Positions 35,240 to 43,932 of a stretch of DNA of 64,000 bases are shown piece after piece. The position numbers and the translations under genes are program-made. The stretch spans positions 124,001-188,000 of the forward strand of contig NZ_CP032509.1 in NCBI RefSeq assembly GCF_003952725.1. Reading direction: 5' to 3'. The notes under the pieces were generated by a model. That model worked only from the letters and a program-made list of their open reading frames with translations. It was not told the origin of the DNA and ran no database searches. The DNA comes from Georhizobium profundi. GTDB taxonomy: Bacteria > Pseudomonadota > Alphaproteobacteria > Rhizobiales > Rhizobiaceae. The stretch's first letter is position 1, and the number at the start of each line of letters is the position of its first letter.

Positions 35240-37473
35240 ACGATTGCTGTGCAACCTCCTCCCGGGACAACCCGGCCGTTTCTCAGCCCGCGACACTGGC
35301 GAGCTTTGCCGTTCGACCGGGCGTAACGTTTCCGGATTGGTCGGCGGTCACGTCGCCTGTGGTCAAGAACGCTCTGCAGGCGATGGTCGGGTCCGACCAC
35401 GTGCTCAATCGCTGGAGCGGTTACGATCCCGCCACCGACAGGGTGCGTGTTGCGTTGCTCCGACTCTACGCCGACCACGGGGGTGCCCCGACCATAAGCG
35501 CGCTTGCGGAGCGTACAAAACTCAGTGAGATGGTCATCCGGCCACTGCTCGACGAGCTCCGCCGGCGCGACCTCGTCGTTCTCGATGGCGAGCTGATCGT
35601 CGGCGCCTATCCGTTCAGCGATCATAACACCGGCCATCGGGTCACTCTGGACGGACGCACGCTGAATGCAATGTGCGCGGTCGACGCGCTGGGCATCGGT
35701 GCCATGACCGATCGCGACACCGCGATCGCCTCGCCCTGCGGCCATTGCGGCGCACTGATCCGGATCACCACGCAGGACCGAGGGCGGGCACTCGCCGACG
35801 TCGAGCCACAGTCGGCCGTCATGTGGCAGAGCGTCCGTTATGAAGGCGGCTGCGCCGCGAGCTCGCTCTGCGCGACGACCGCTTTTTTCTGCTCGGACGA
35901 GCATCTTTCCGCCTGGCGCGACGAACGTTCCACCGACGAGCCAGGTTTCCGGCTGTCGATCGAGGAAGGACTGGAAGCCGGCCGTGCTCTGTTCGGGCCG
36001 AGCCTCGCTGGTCTCGATGTGGCGTCGAAGAGCCTGGTGGTCGCCAACCGACCCTTGCGCACAAACGGTCGCAATGGAGGCGCTTACGATCTCGTCGTCA
36101 TCGGCGCCGGCTCGGCCGGCTTCTCGGCCTCGATCACGGCCGCCGATCAGGGCGCACAGGTGGCGCTCATCGGCAGTGGCACCATCGGCGGCACCTGCGT
36201 CAATGTCGGCTGCGTGCCGTCGAAGACCCTGATCCGCGCGGCCGAGACGCTTCATAACGCTCGCGTGGCGGCACGTTTTGCCGGCATTACTGCTGAAGCC
36301 GAACTGACAGACTGGCGCGGAACCGTTCGTCAGAAGGACACGCTCGTGTCTGGGCTGCGCCAGGCCAAATACGCGGACCTGCTCCCCGCGTACAATGGTA
36401 TCGCCTATCGCGACGGGCCGGCTCGCCTCCTCGACGGCGGTGTCGAAGTTGACGGCGCGCGTATTGCCGCTGGCAAGATCATTATCGCAACCGGCGCGCG
36501 GCCGGCAGTTCCTGCTATTCCTGGCCTCGAGACCGTACCGTATCTCACCAGTACGACGGCGCTCGACCTCGAGGAACTGCCGCGATCGCTGCTGGTGATC
36601 GGCGGCGGTTATATCGGCGCGGAGCTCGCCCAGATGTTCGCCCGTGCCGGCGTCAAGGTGACCCTCGTCTGCCGGTCCCGACTGCTCCCCGAGGCCGAGC
36701 CCGAGATCGGCGCGGCGCTCACGGGGTATTTCGAGGATGAAGGCATCACCGTTATCTCCGGCATCGCTTACCGCGCGATCCGCAAAACCGAGGGCCGAGC
36801 GTCACTGACCGTCACGCGTGACGGTCACGATGTCCAGATCGACGCCGATCAGGTGCTGATCACCACGGGCCGCACGCCCAACATCGAAGGCCTTGGGCTG
36901 GCCGAGCACGGGATCACCGTCTCGGCGAAGGGCGGCATCGTGGTCGACGACCGCATGCGCACGACCAAGGCTGGCGTCTATGCCGCCGGCGACGTCACCG
37001 GCCGCGACCAGTTCGTCTACATGGCCGCCTATGGCGCCAAGCTCGCCGCCAAGAACGCCCTCAATGGCGACAGCCTGCGCTACGATAACAGCGCCATGCC
37101 CGCTATCGTCTTCACCGATCCGCAGGTCGCAAGCGTAGGTCTCACCGAGGCGGCGGCGCGTGCGGCCGGGCATGAGATCCGCGTTTCGACGATCGGTCTC
37201 GATCAGGTGCCGCGCGCACTCGCCGCCCGCGACACTCGTGGGCTTATCAAGCTCGTGGCCGATGCTGCTGGCGGTCGTTTGCTCGGCGCCCACATCCTCG
37301 CGCCGGAAGGTGCCGACAGCATTCAGACCGCGGCTCTCGCGATCCGCCAGGGTCTCACCGTCGATGACCTCGCGGACACGATCTTTCCTTACCTCACCAC
37401 GGTCGAGGGGCTGAAGCTCGCAGCACTTTCGTTCGGCAAGGACATCGCCAAACTCTCCTGCTGCGCCGGGTGA
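35236..37473 (+). CDS. merBA: Fused organomercurial lyase-mercuric reductase (MerB-MerA)
   Basis: The 745-residue protein joins two enzymes. Residues about 40-270 form a MerB lyase domain: Cys147 and Asp150 in AMCAVDAL correspond to MerB Cys96/Asp99, and Cys212 is the probable second catalytic Cys. Residues about 283-745 are MerA: VIGAGSAG for FAD, the redox pair Cys321 and Cys326 in GTCVNVGCVPSK, and the C-terminal vicinal cysteines in LSCCAG. The NmerA metal-binding domain is absent, its place taken by MerB. The fusion would cleave R-Hg and reduce the released Hg(II) in one molecule. Fusions of this kind have been noted in some genomes, as I recall, but remain rare. Confidence 0.92.
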   Translation: MNDCCATSSRDNPAVSQPATLASFAVRPGVTFPDWSAVTSPVVKNALQAMVGSDHVLNRWSGYDPATDRVRVALLRLYADHGGAPTISALAERTKLSEMVIRPLLDELRRRDLVVLDGELIVGAYPFSDHNTGHRVTLDGRTLNAMCAVDALGIGAMTDRDTAIASPCGHCGALIRITTQDRGRALADVEPQSAVMWQSVRYEGGCAASSLCATTAFFCSDEHLSAWRDERSTDEPGFRLSIEEGLEAGRALFGPSLAGLDVASKSLVVANRPLRTNGRNGGAYDLVVIGAGSAGFSASITAADQGAQVALIGSGTIGGTCVNVGCVPSKTLIRAAETLHNARVAARFAGITAEAELTDWRGTVRQKDTLVSGLRQAKYADLLPAYNGIAYRDGPARLLDGGVEVDGARIAAGKIIIATGARPAVPAIPGLETVPYLTSTTALDLEELPRSLLVIGGGYIGAELAQMFARAGVKVTLVCRSRLLPEAEPEIGAALTGYFEDEGITVISGIAYRAIRKTEGRASLTVTRDGHDVQIDADQVLITTGRTPNIEGLGLAEHGITVSAKGGIVVDDRMRTTKAGVYAAGDVTGRDQFVYMAAYGAKLAAKNALNGDSLRYDNSAMPAIVFTDPQVASVGLTEAAARAAGHEIRVSTIGLDQVPRALAARDTRGLIKLVADAAGGRLLGAHILAPEGADSIQTAALAIRQGLTVDDLADTIFPYLTTVEGLKLAALSFGKDIAKLSCCAG

Positions 37474-37485
37474 GCACAATCGGCG

Positions 37486-37860
37486 TCAAGGGCGTTTCCT
37501 GCCGATGATCGGTATGACGTCGGCGGTGCGGTTATCGCGCCGCCGTTCCATAAGCTGGCACAGCGCGCGGACTTGACGATGCTGGGCGAGCACGGTTTCG
37601 ACGGCGCGCCGCTCCTGTTCGGCCCGGGCCGTCCCCGCCGGCCGATCCGTCGCGTTGCGCCGGGCTCTCGACTCGGCAACTGCATGGCGGAAGGCTTCCA
37701 GCACCTCGGAAGCGCGGTTCGCGGTCGCGCGACTGACACCTGCCTCGATGGCCAGATTCACAACCGTCAGCCTGCCATCAGCCACGCGGGGGCACCCATA
37801 AAGGAGGCGCGCCATCGCCTCACGAAGCGCCTGTTCCGTGGCTGCACTGACCGGCTTCAT
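37486..37860 (-). CDS. TnpC-like small recombination accessory protein
   Basis: The 124-residue protein is close in size to Tn554 TnpC (about 125 residues) and, like it, is the last gene after the recombinases. It begins MKPVSAATEQALREAM, contains a helix-turn-helix-like segment (NLAIEAGVSRATANRA), and ends in basic residues. Its start overlaps the upstream recombinase stop by 4 bp (ATGA). It probably orients or stabilises the recombination complex; that is inferred from the Tn554 parallel. Confidence 0.7.
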   Translation of the reverse strand: MKPVSAATEQALREAMARLLYGCPRVADGRLTVVNLAIEAGVSRATANRASEVLEAFRHAVAESRARRNATDRPAGTARAEQERRAVETVLAQHRQVRALCQLMERRRDNRTADVIPIIGRKRP

Positions 37861-40001
37861 GATGTGCGTTCCTTCAACGGCGCGATGAGCCTGCGTTTTC
37901 TGTCGTTGTCCAGGCGCAGCGCTTCGCGTTGCAGCGGGGAGAGACGCTTGTCGGCGAGAAGATCCTCCGCCTGTGCAATGGAGGCTTCCCATGGCGGGAG
38001 ATGTCGCTCGACGAGGCAGGCGTTGGGACATCGGTCGGGCGCGCATCGCGACAGGACCGGCACCGAGGCTGAAGGTTTCTCAGACTCCCGCAGGCAGAGC
38101 GCCGTCAATGGGTCGAAGAAGCAGTCGTTCAGATATCCGACATGCAGCGTGCGCGCCAGATGCGCCAGCATCGCCTTCAGGCGCTTGCGATCGGCCAGTT
38201 GCCCCGGAAGCGGGCCGAGTTCGCGGCCGACCCGCTCCAGTTCCACGCCGACGCGCTTACCGGCGGGTCCGCCTGGACCGTGACCGCGTCGATGGTTTTC
38301 GAAGTAGTCGATGATGTCGTCGAGTTGTCCGAGCGCCAGTTCCTGTTCGACCTCCTGCCTGAAGCCGGATGCGGACGAGCCGGCATAGCCGTTGAACATG
38401 GCCACGGAGGCGTGCTTGTACTGGATTTTGCCGGCGACAACCCCGAAGGGCCGGTTCGCGATGTACCAGGCCAGCGTTCGCCTGAACTGACGGGTGTTGA
38501 AGCGCCAGACGTCTTCTCCCACTCGGGGGATCACAGGACTATCGTCCGCGCCATATCGCTCATCGAGATGTTCTCGGAATTGGTTGATCTTCTTGGCGAT
38601 GAGTATCGGCGTCTCGGCATTGTTCGTCTCGCGGTCGTCAAGGGCAAGCCATAGCCGCTCTGTCCCCGCATTCCGGCGGAATCGTTCCGAAAGACGCTCG
38701 GCAACCCGGATCGCCTGGACGGCGGCCTCGATGGTGATCCATTCGACCTGTTCGCCGCGAGCGCCGCGATCCTTCCAGGTCACGCCCTCGATCGCCAGCC
38801 TTTCTGTTCGCCCGTCCCGGTCGAGATTCCGTTTCAGGCAGCCGGATCGCAGCGACTGCACCTCACCGTCGCGCATGCCCGTCAGATAGCAACACACGAT
38901 ATAGGCGGCCGTCTGCAGGTGCCGTTCTTCCCGCGCCAGGCTGATGGCATCGAAGCGCTCCCGCCACGGTCGCCCCGTGTCGGGATCCGGGGAGATCGGC
39001 GTGTCCATCCCGCCCACCTCGAACCCAAGCTCGTCGACAGCATCATGAACCATCGACAACAGGGCCGGATCTTTGTGGACGGTGGTGAGATGCAGCCCGC
39101 ATTGCATCGTCAGGAGCTTCAGATTGATGACCTCGCCATCAAACCTGCCGCCCCGCGACAATCTGCCGGTCAGCCCCCCGATCGAAAGAGGTCTTTCCCA
39201 GACAGGAATGCCTCTTCCTTCCTCGCGACGCTTGTCGATCCAGGAGGCCAGCATTACCGCGGGCCGCGTGTGGCGGGCGCGCGAGCGTGCTGCGAACCGG
39301 CTGTTCAGTGCATCGGCTTCAGCCCGGGCAGTGAAGATGTCGTCGCAGAGGTGCTCGACATATTTCAAGGCCCATCGCAGCATTGCGCCGATGACCGGCT
39401 CCGGGATGCGCGCGGTCCGGTTTTCCGAACAGCGCGTTCCCTGGCCGGTTGCCCGATAGACCGGTCGGCCGCGCCACGGGGTGAAGGTGATGCCACCGCA
39501 CGTCAGATAGGGCGCCAGGCGATGAAGCTGGACGATGGGCCTGAGGCACACACCCACGCGCCCCGGCGTGATCGGCCGCGCCCGGTGATGGGTCGCGTAT
39601 GCATCGATCAAATCCTGATCGACGTTTGCCAGATCGAGCTTGCCGATCCGCGAGCGCACGAAGTCCAGGAACCGGCGCAGCGTCGCAAGCGCAGTATGGC
39701 CGGAGACTGGCCGCAACCGCGGCTCACCGTCGGCGCGCCGTTCATTCATCCAGGCATAGATGTATTCCTTCGCAAGCAACCGCTCTGCCGCGCAGGGGAT
39801 CACGCCGAAGTCGACCGTTCGAAAGGCCTTTCTGGCCATGTTGAACATCGCCGGCGCCATATCCCAGACATCATCGCCGAACCGCGAGAGCGCCGCTCGG
39901 TCGGTACCATCCCTGAGAGGCATCGAAGCCAAAACGATGTCGTCATCGACCCTGAGGCGTGAGACGGCACGCTCATCGTTCAAAGGAGAGGTAGTGGTCA
40001 T
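37857..40001 (-). CDS. Tyrosine recombinase 3 of the trio
   Basis: The 714-residue protein has an N-terminal DNA-binding region and a C-terminal integrase domain with the catalytic Arg in TGMRDGEV, a second Arg in TRQFRRTLAW, then YKHASVAMFNGYAG supplying His and Tyr. A cysteine-rich tail (CAPDRCPNAC) may be a zinc-binding element. It is unusually long for a tyrosine recombinase. Both ends overlap neighbouring genes by 4 bp. Confidence 0.8.
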   Translation of the reverse strand: MTTTSPLNDERAVSRLRVDDDIVLASMPLRDGTDRAALSRFGDDVWDMAPAMFNMARKAFRTVDFGVIPCAAERLLAKEYIYAWMNERRADGEPRLRPVSGHTALATLRRFLDFVRSRIGKLDLANVDQDLIDAYATHHRARPITPGRVGVCLRPIVQLHRLAPYLTCGGITFTPWRGRPVYRATGQGTRCSENRTARIPEPVIGAMLRWALKYVEHLCDDIFTARAEADALNSRFAARSRARHTRPAVMLASWIDKRREEGRGIPVWERPLSIGGLTGRLSRGGRFDGEVINLKLLTMQCGLHLTTVHKDPALLSMVHDAVDELGFEVGGMDTPISPDPDTGRPWRERFDAISLAREERHLQTAAYIVCCYLTGMRDGEVQSLRSGCLKRNLDRDGRTERLAIEGVTWKDRGARGEQVEWITIEAAVQAIRVAERLSERFRRNAGTERLWLALDDRETNNAETPILIAKKINQFREHLDERYGADDSPVIPRVGEDVWRFNTRQFRRTLAWYIANRPFGVVAGKIQYKHASVAMFNGYAGSSASGFRQEVEQELALGQLDDIIDYFENHRRGHGPGGPAGKRVGVELERVGRELGPLPGQLADRKRLKAMLAHLARTLHVGYLNDCFFDPLTALCLRESEKPSASVPVLSRCAPDRCPNACLVERHLPPWEASIAQAEDLLADKRLSPLQREALRLDNDRKRRLIAPLKERTS

Positions 40002-41809
40002 GAGCCGTAAGCCTCCGGCGGAAGATAGAGCAACCGCGCCGAGGATTCTGCCGCCTCAACCCGTGCGCCTCCGACGACGGAGGACGGGAACATCGGCAGA
40101 ATTTGCTCCGTGATCCTGCGGTATGGCCGATCGAATTTCTCGTTCCAGTCGCCAGAAGGCAACGCCTCCCGCAGCTCGTCCATGAACGCCTGGAACGCGA
40201 TCAGCGCCGGTAGTTTCCGTGCGGTAATGACCGCGTTGGAGCATTCCAGGCACCCCCAGAACGGCGTCGGACAGGCTTCGCCTTCCCGACCGAAAGGGCT
40301 GACGCGGAAGTTGCTGCACGCCGCCAGCCAAAGATCCTGCTCTCCGTCCAGGAGCGGGCCGATCTTTTCCGACGGCACCGGCAGCCCGGTCGCGTCGGCT
40401 GAGGTTCGCAGCCGGGCTTCATCCGCGGGCACAACGATCCAAGGTCGCAGAGCCGGCGCCATCGCGTCGGTCAGTGCCTCGACTATCGTCTGCTCATGCA
40501 GATGCCGAAGGGCGGGGATGTCGGCATAATGGTTGGCCGCCACCGCTACCGTGTGGCCGACGGCAAAGTTCTCCAACTGCCCTCCGGTCCGCTTATACCA
40601 GTCAGCCTTCTGGGTCTTGCGCAGCCTGGAGAGATTGAGCGCCAGCGATTTTCCGGCGTCATCGACGATTCCGTACTTCTCGACAAACGCGGCCACGCAG
40701 GTCCCCAGCTTTTTCGGCGACGACAGGCGCCCCGGCTTCCAGGTGATCCAGAGCTTGCTCGATCCAGTGTGCTGCCGAGCCTTTTCCGTCAGCTTGATCG
40801 CCAGCCGCAGGACGGCTCCGGGCGTCTCCCGTCCGCCATCGCGGACACGCAAGCGCTTCCACTGGGCATGATGCGCGCGCCGCTTTCGATACTCGATCTC
40901 GACATAACCCCGGTTGGGATTGCGCAAGCAGTCAGCCTCAAGCCCACGCAGCGCTTCGATCTCCATGCCGGTCGTCAAGGACAGCCAGACGAGGAAGCCG
41001 ACGACATCGTACCGGGTCAGATGGAAGCCGGCATGCAGTTCCTCGACCGGAGGCGGCTCGAGCCCGCATCTATGAGCGTGGTAGCGCAGATTGTCGAACA
41101 GCGCGCCTTCCCCGGCGACTACTCCCGCCGTCACAATCTGTTCGACCACTAGGTCATAGCGACGGCGCAATTCTGGATCACGGCCTACATCCAGAAGTGG
41201 GGGAGGCAGAGCCTCGCCCGTCGCTATCCGGTCGCGAGCCTCGATGATCTGGCGCATCGCTGCCTGCAGCAACGTCGAGGCAATCCTCCCACTGTAGGCA
41301 TCGCGCGGCTTTGAGACGCCGTGCTCGCCGTGACCGATGTATTTCAGGCGCAACAGTGTTTCGGGCGGAAGCCTTTCAGGATTGAGCTCGGCGGCGACGC
41401 GCAGCACCCCGATCAGAGCACCGAGCACATTGCGCTGATTGGGTCGCTCGCCGCCGTTCTGCTCCAGCCAGTCCTCATAGGCATTGATTACCGCCGGAGT
41501 TAAGTCGTCGAGACGACGAGGTTTTACCGACGCCCCTTCCAGGAACAGCCAGAACCGCCGCAGACGGCGGATAAAGGTGCCTGCGGTTTTCCAGAGTGGT
41601 GCCGGCCCCATCCGGTGGAGATACTCCTGCAGGAATGGCGCAACCTCATGGGTCAGCGCCGTCAGCGGCCAGGAAGACAGATTGACGTCGATCCTCCCGG
41701 CATCTTCCGTCCGAAGGACGAAGACGAGCGGATTTTGCGGATTTTCCTCTTGAGTGTCGAACAATTCGATTCCAACTGGGAAGGTGGCACGACGACCGCG
41801 TTTCATCAC
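39998..41809 (-). CDS. Tyrosine recombinase 2 of the trio, catalytic Arg I missing
   Basis: The 603-residue protein resembles Tn554 TnpB in size. In the catalytic domain the first box reads TTGMEIEALRG, with Glu where the catalytic Arg is expected; the second Arg (SRLRKTQ) and the GHTVAVAANHYAD His/Tyr box are present. Cysteines in ACSNF and CPTPFWGCLECSN suggest a zinc finger near the C-terminus. It may act only with its two partners. Both ends overlap by 4 bp. Confidence 0.75.
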   Translation of the reverse strand: MMKRGRRATFPVGIELFDTQEENPQNPLVFVLRTEDAGRIDVNLSSWPLTALTHEVAPFLQEYLHRMGPAPLWKTAGTFIRRLRRFWLFLEGASVKPRRLDDLTPAVINAYEDWLEQNGGERPNQRNVLGALIGVLRVAAELNPERLPPETLLRLKYIGHGEHGVSKPRDAYSGRIASTLLQAAMRQIIEARDRIATGEALPPPLLDVGRDPELRRRYDLVVEQIVTAGVVAGEGALFDNLRYHAHRCGLEPPPVEELHAGFHLTRYDVVGFLVWLSLTTGMEIEALRGLEADCLRNPNRGYVEIEYRKRRAHHAQWKRLRVRDGGRETPGAVLRLAIKLTEKARQHTGSSKLWITWKPGRLSSPKKLGTCVAAFVEKYGIVDDAGKSLALNLSRLRKTQKADWYKRTGGQLENFAVGHTVAVAANHYADIPALRHLHEQTIVEALTDAMAPALRPWIVVPADEARLRTSADATGLPVPSEKIGPLLDGEQDLWLAACSNFRVSPFGREGEACPTPFWGCLECSNAVITARKLPALIAFQAFMDELREALPSGDWNEKFDRPYRRITEQILPMFPSSVVGGARVEAAESSARLLYLPPEAYGS

Positions 41810-43245
41810 AGGGGTCCACCAGCATTAACGCGCAGTTCCCAGGCCTCGACCGCAGCGTCGATCATTTCCTGGCTTTCTTCCATGCAATCCAGGTAGATGT
41901 GAGTGCTTTCGATGCGGCTATGGCCCAGCAAACGCTGCAACTTCAGAAGAGGATCGCCAATCAAGCGGCGGTACGCCGCGCCGATATGGGATCGGCGTTC
42001 GTCGAGTACCCATCCGATCTGTTCACGCACGAGCAGCGACAGCATATGAACCGCAAAGGTGTGGCGCATCATGTGCGGAGTGACGTCGAGGTCGATCCCG
42101 AACCGCCTGCACCGTACGCTTGCCCTCCGGAAGACCACCTCCCAAGCGGCCGGGGGCATGGGCCGCGCCCCTTCCGCCAGCCAAAGACACAATGGTTCGG
42201 ATGTTTCCGCCCATACCAAGCGGCTGCGTTCGCGCGGCGCCAGCACGTCGACACTGGCTCGAACTGTGTCCTTTTCCAGAAGGAGCCTTCCCCGATCGTG
42301 GCTGACGACACGGATCGGATGTTCGATTGACCTATTGCGCGGTTGCGAAAGGCGCATGAGGACATTGGTCCGTTCCAACGCCGCGTATTCATGCAGACGC
42401 TTCAGCACGCGCTCGGGCAAGCGGATCTCGCGCCCCTTGCTACCCTTGGCAATGGCCGGCGCCAGTCGGAAAGATCGGCTCCTCAATGCACCGACCGGCT
42501 CCGTCCTCGGGAACTCGATCCAGAGCAGACTTGCCGCTTCCTGGAGCCGCAGGCCCGTCGTGACGAGCAATTCGGCGAACAACGCATTGCGCTCGCTGTT
42601 GCGGCCCTGCCAGGTGGGATCCTCGCTCCCGTCTGGAAGACGACCACGCAAGCCGATCTCGCGAAACAGGAGATACCGATCCAGGGAAAGGAACCGGATA
42701 TCGCGTGTCCGTGCGCCGCGCTCGGTGGCAACATTGGCAGCGACCGCTATGGCCCCGCCGCCGTTCGTCCGTCGCCATGATTGCCGATAGGTGAAAGGCG
42801 ATTTGGCGATCATTCCCTCTTCAAGAGCCCATCGGTAAAGCTTGTCGAGCGCTGCTACCGACCGGTTCCAGCTCGCGGCCGAGATGCGCGCCGGAGGAAG
42901 CGCCAGACGTCGCGCCGCATGGAAGGCTGCGACATCGTGCCGATCAGCCGCCCAGAGGGCTCTGTTGTCTCGGCGCTCGGCAAGAAAGCGCATCCAGATC
43001 AGGATATCCCAACCATAGGCGCGCAAGCTGTTGGGCGAACGAACCCCCAACGTGGGGCAAGCTCGAAAGAACCGGTTCAGGTCGTGATCGTAGCTGTCGT
43101 CATCGCCAAGAATGAACGGCATGCCGTCCACGAGGTTCAGCTTCTCGGCGGCTGCGACTTCATCCACCGACAGCCTGTGGACGACGCCATCAACCGTAAC
43201 AGACTGCCGCAGCGTCGAAAGATCCGTGAAGAAGAGCTGGGGCAT
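41806..43245 (-). CDS. Tyrosine recombinase 1 of the trio
   Basis: The 479-residue protein has a SAM-like N-terminal DNA-binding domain and a full catalytic set: GLRLQEAASL (Arg I), HMMRHTFAVH (His-x-x-Arg), and LGHSRIESTHIYLD (His and nucleophile Tyr). As the first gene of the operon it corresponds to Tn554 TnpA. A GAGGAGA ribosome binding site precedes the ATG at 43245, and a 50-bp perfect palindrome lies just upstream. Confidence 0.85.
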   Translation of the reverse strand: MPQLFFTDLSTLRQSVTVDGVVHRLSVDEVAAAEKLNLVDGMPFILGDDDSYDHDLNRFFRACPTLGVRSPNSLRAYGWDILIWMRFLAERRDNRALWAADRHDVAAFHAARRLALPPARISAASWNRSVAALDKLYRWALEEGMIAKSPFTYRQSWRRTNGGGAIAVAANVATERGARTRDIRFLSLDRYLLFREIGLRGRLPDGSEDPTWQGRNSERNALFAELLVTTGLRLQEAASLLWIEFPRTEPVGALRSRSFRLAPAIAKGSKGREIRLPERVLKRLHEYAALERTNVLMRLSQPRNRSIEHPIRVVSHDRGRLLLEKDTVRASVDVLAPRERSRLVWAETSEPLCLWLAEGARPMPPAAWEVVFRRASVRCRRFGIDLDVTPHMMRHTFAVHMLSLLVREQIGWVLDERRSHIGAAYRRLIGDPLLKLQRLLGHSRIESTHIYLDCMEESQEMIDAAVEAWELRVNAGGPL

Positions 43246-43261
43246 CCTGTTCTCCTCGGCC

Positions 43262-43311
43262 GCGATTTTCCCGCCGGGACGGGCTCGAGCCCGTCCCGGC
43301 GGGAAAATCGC
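43262..43311. repeat. 50-bp perfect palindrome upstream of the recombinase operon
   Basis: Positions 43262-43311 are an exact self-complement with centre at 43286/43287 (GGGCTCGAGCCC). It lies 16 bp before the recombinase 1 start codon and 65 bp from the element's right end. No T-run follows on either strand, so it is not a standard terminator. As RNA it would form a 24-bp hairpin just before the ribosome binding site, which may shield the recombinases from read-through. Confidence 0.8.
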
Positions 43312-43376
43312 ATCGCCTCACCTCAAGCGAAGGGGAATGTCGTCAACGTTGATCGTGTGCTGCGAACGTCACAGCG

Positions 43377-43403
43377 GTAAGACAGAACACAGAGTCAGGA
43401 TAA
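43377..43403. repeat. Right terminal inverted repeat of the mer element
   Basis: On the plus strand this end reads GTAAGACAG, 9 variable bases, TCAGGATAA, then the core CGGCG. It mirrors the left end at 33702-33728 with the same spacing. Confidence 0.75.
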
Positions 43404-43408
43404 CGGCG

Positions 43409-43479
43409 CCATGCCCGCCGCCGAATATGACGGCGACGACGAAGCCATCATCCGCGAGATCGACCCGTTCGCCCCTTGA
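43409..43479 (+). pseudogene. 3' half of the small membrane-protein gene split by the mer element
   Basis: Directly after the core the frame reads MPAAEYDGDDEAIIREIDP and stops at TGA 43479. Joined to the 5' half at 33605-33701 it restores a single 55-residue frame. The fragment contains an ATG but is too short to be a gene by itself. Confidence 0.75.
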
Positions 43480-43488
43480 GGGCGAACG

Positions 43489-43704
43489 TCAGGGTCTCGA
43501 CACGCGGATCAGCTCGCAGGGGTCGACGTCGAGCGCGTCCGCCACCTTTCCGAGAATGCTCACGCTCGCCGAAACCTTGCCGCGTTCGATCGAGCCGATA
43601 TAGCGAGCGCTCAGCCCGGAGCGCTCGGCCACTTCTTCTTGCGTCATATCCTTGTCATGGCGCAGCCGACGCATGTTGATCGCCATGACCTCTTTGAGGT
43701 CCAT
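43489..43704 (-). CDS. QseC-like XRE-family repressor
   Basis: The 71-residue protein is a minimal XRE helix-turn-helix (MTQEEVAERSGLSARYIGSIERGK). It is divergent from a DUF2285 gene across tandem dyads, exactly the qseC/qseM arrangement of ICEMlSymR7A in which QseC represses the antiactivator gene qseM and itself, forming an on/off switch for ICE transfer. Identification as QseC rests on this arrangement and size. Confidence 0.8.
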   Translation of the reverse strand: MDLKEVMAINMRRLRHDKDMTQEEVAERSGLSARYIGSIERGKVSASVSILGKVADALDVDPCELIRVSRP

Positions 43705-43724
43705 GACGCATCGGAACCAGAACC

Positions 43725-43753
43725 GGAATTATCGTTCTAGGAATGATCGTTCC
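43725..43753. promoter_or_regulatory. Tandem operators between qseC- and qseM-like genes
   Basis: Two near-identical dyads, GGAATTATCGTTC (43725-43737) and GGAATGATCGTTCC (43740-43753), lie 15 bp apart, 21 bp upstream of the XRE start. They are the natural binding sites for the XRE repressor. A further dyad, CGGAATG-GAAG-CATTCCG (43823-43840), lies 93 bp before the DUF2285 gene and may be a third site or a leader hairpin. Confidence 0.6.
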
Positions 43754-43932
43754 GATTCGGTATGGTCGACCACATGCGCTGAGATCAAGTGCGTCGCAGC
43801 CCGTCGACTTTCTGTCGAATCGCGGAATGGAAGCATTCCGAGAATCTTCGATGCCAGTCGCGGAACTTCTATTGCACCTCAAAGCGATGACGTATTTGTG
43901 AACTACATGCGCGAGGAAGTAAGGACACTACG

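Larger units (their letters stand above)
33697..43408. mobile_element. Mercury-resistance element with recombinase trio (Tn554-like)
   Basis: The element spans 33702-43403 and is flanked by a shared 5-bp core CGGCG (33697-33701 and 43404-43408). Its termini are inverted 27-bp repeats with conserved outer (GTRAGACAG) and inner (TCAG, ATAA) parts, the layout of tyrosine-recombinase sites around a core. Cargo is merR, merT, merP, merF and fused merBA; the mobility genes are three tyrosine recombinases and a TnpC-like protein. Removing it restores the interrupted gene exactly. The gene set resembles Tn554 (tnpABC) and recombinase-in-trio elements, though the third recombinase is not part of Tn554. 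Confidence 0.85.

Noticed and set aside
43262..43311. Treating the 50-bp palindrome as a rho-independent terminator
   Set aside because: No U-run follows on either strand, so the standard mechanism is not supported.
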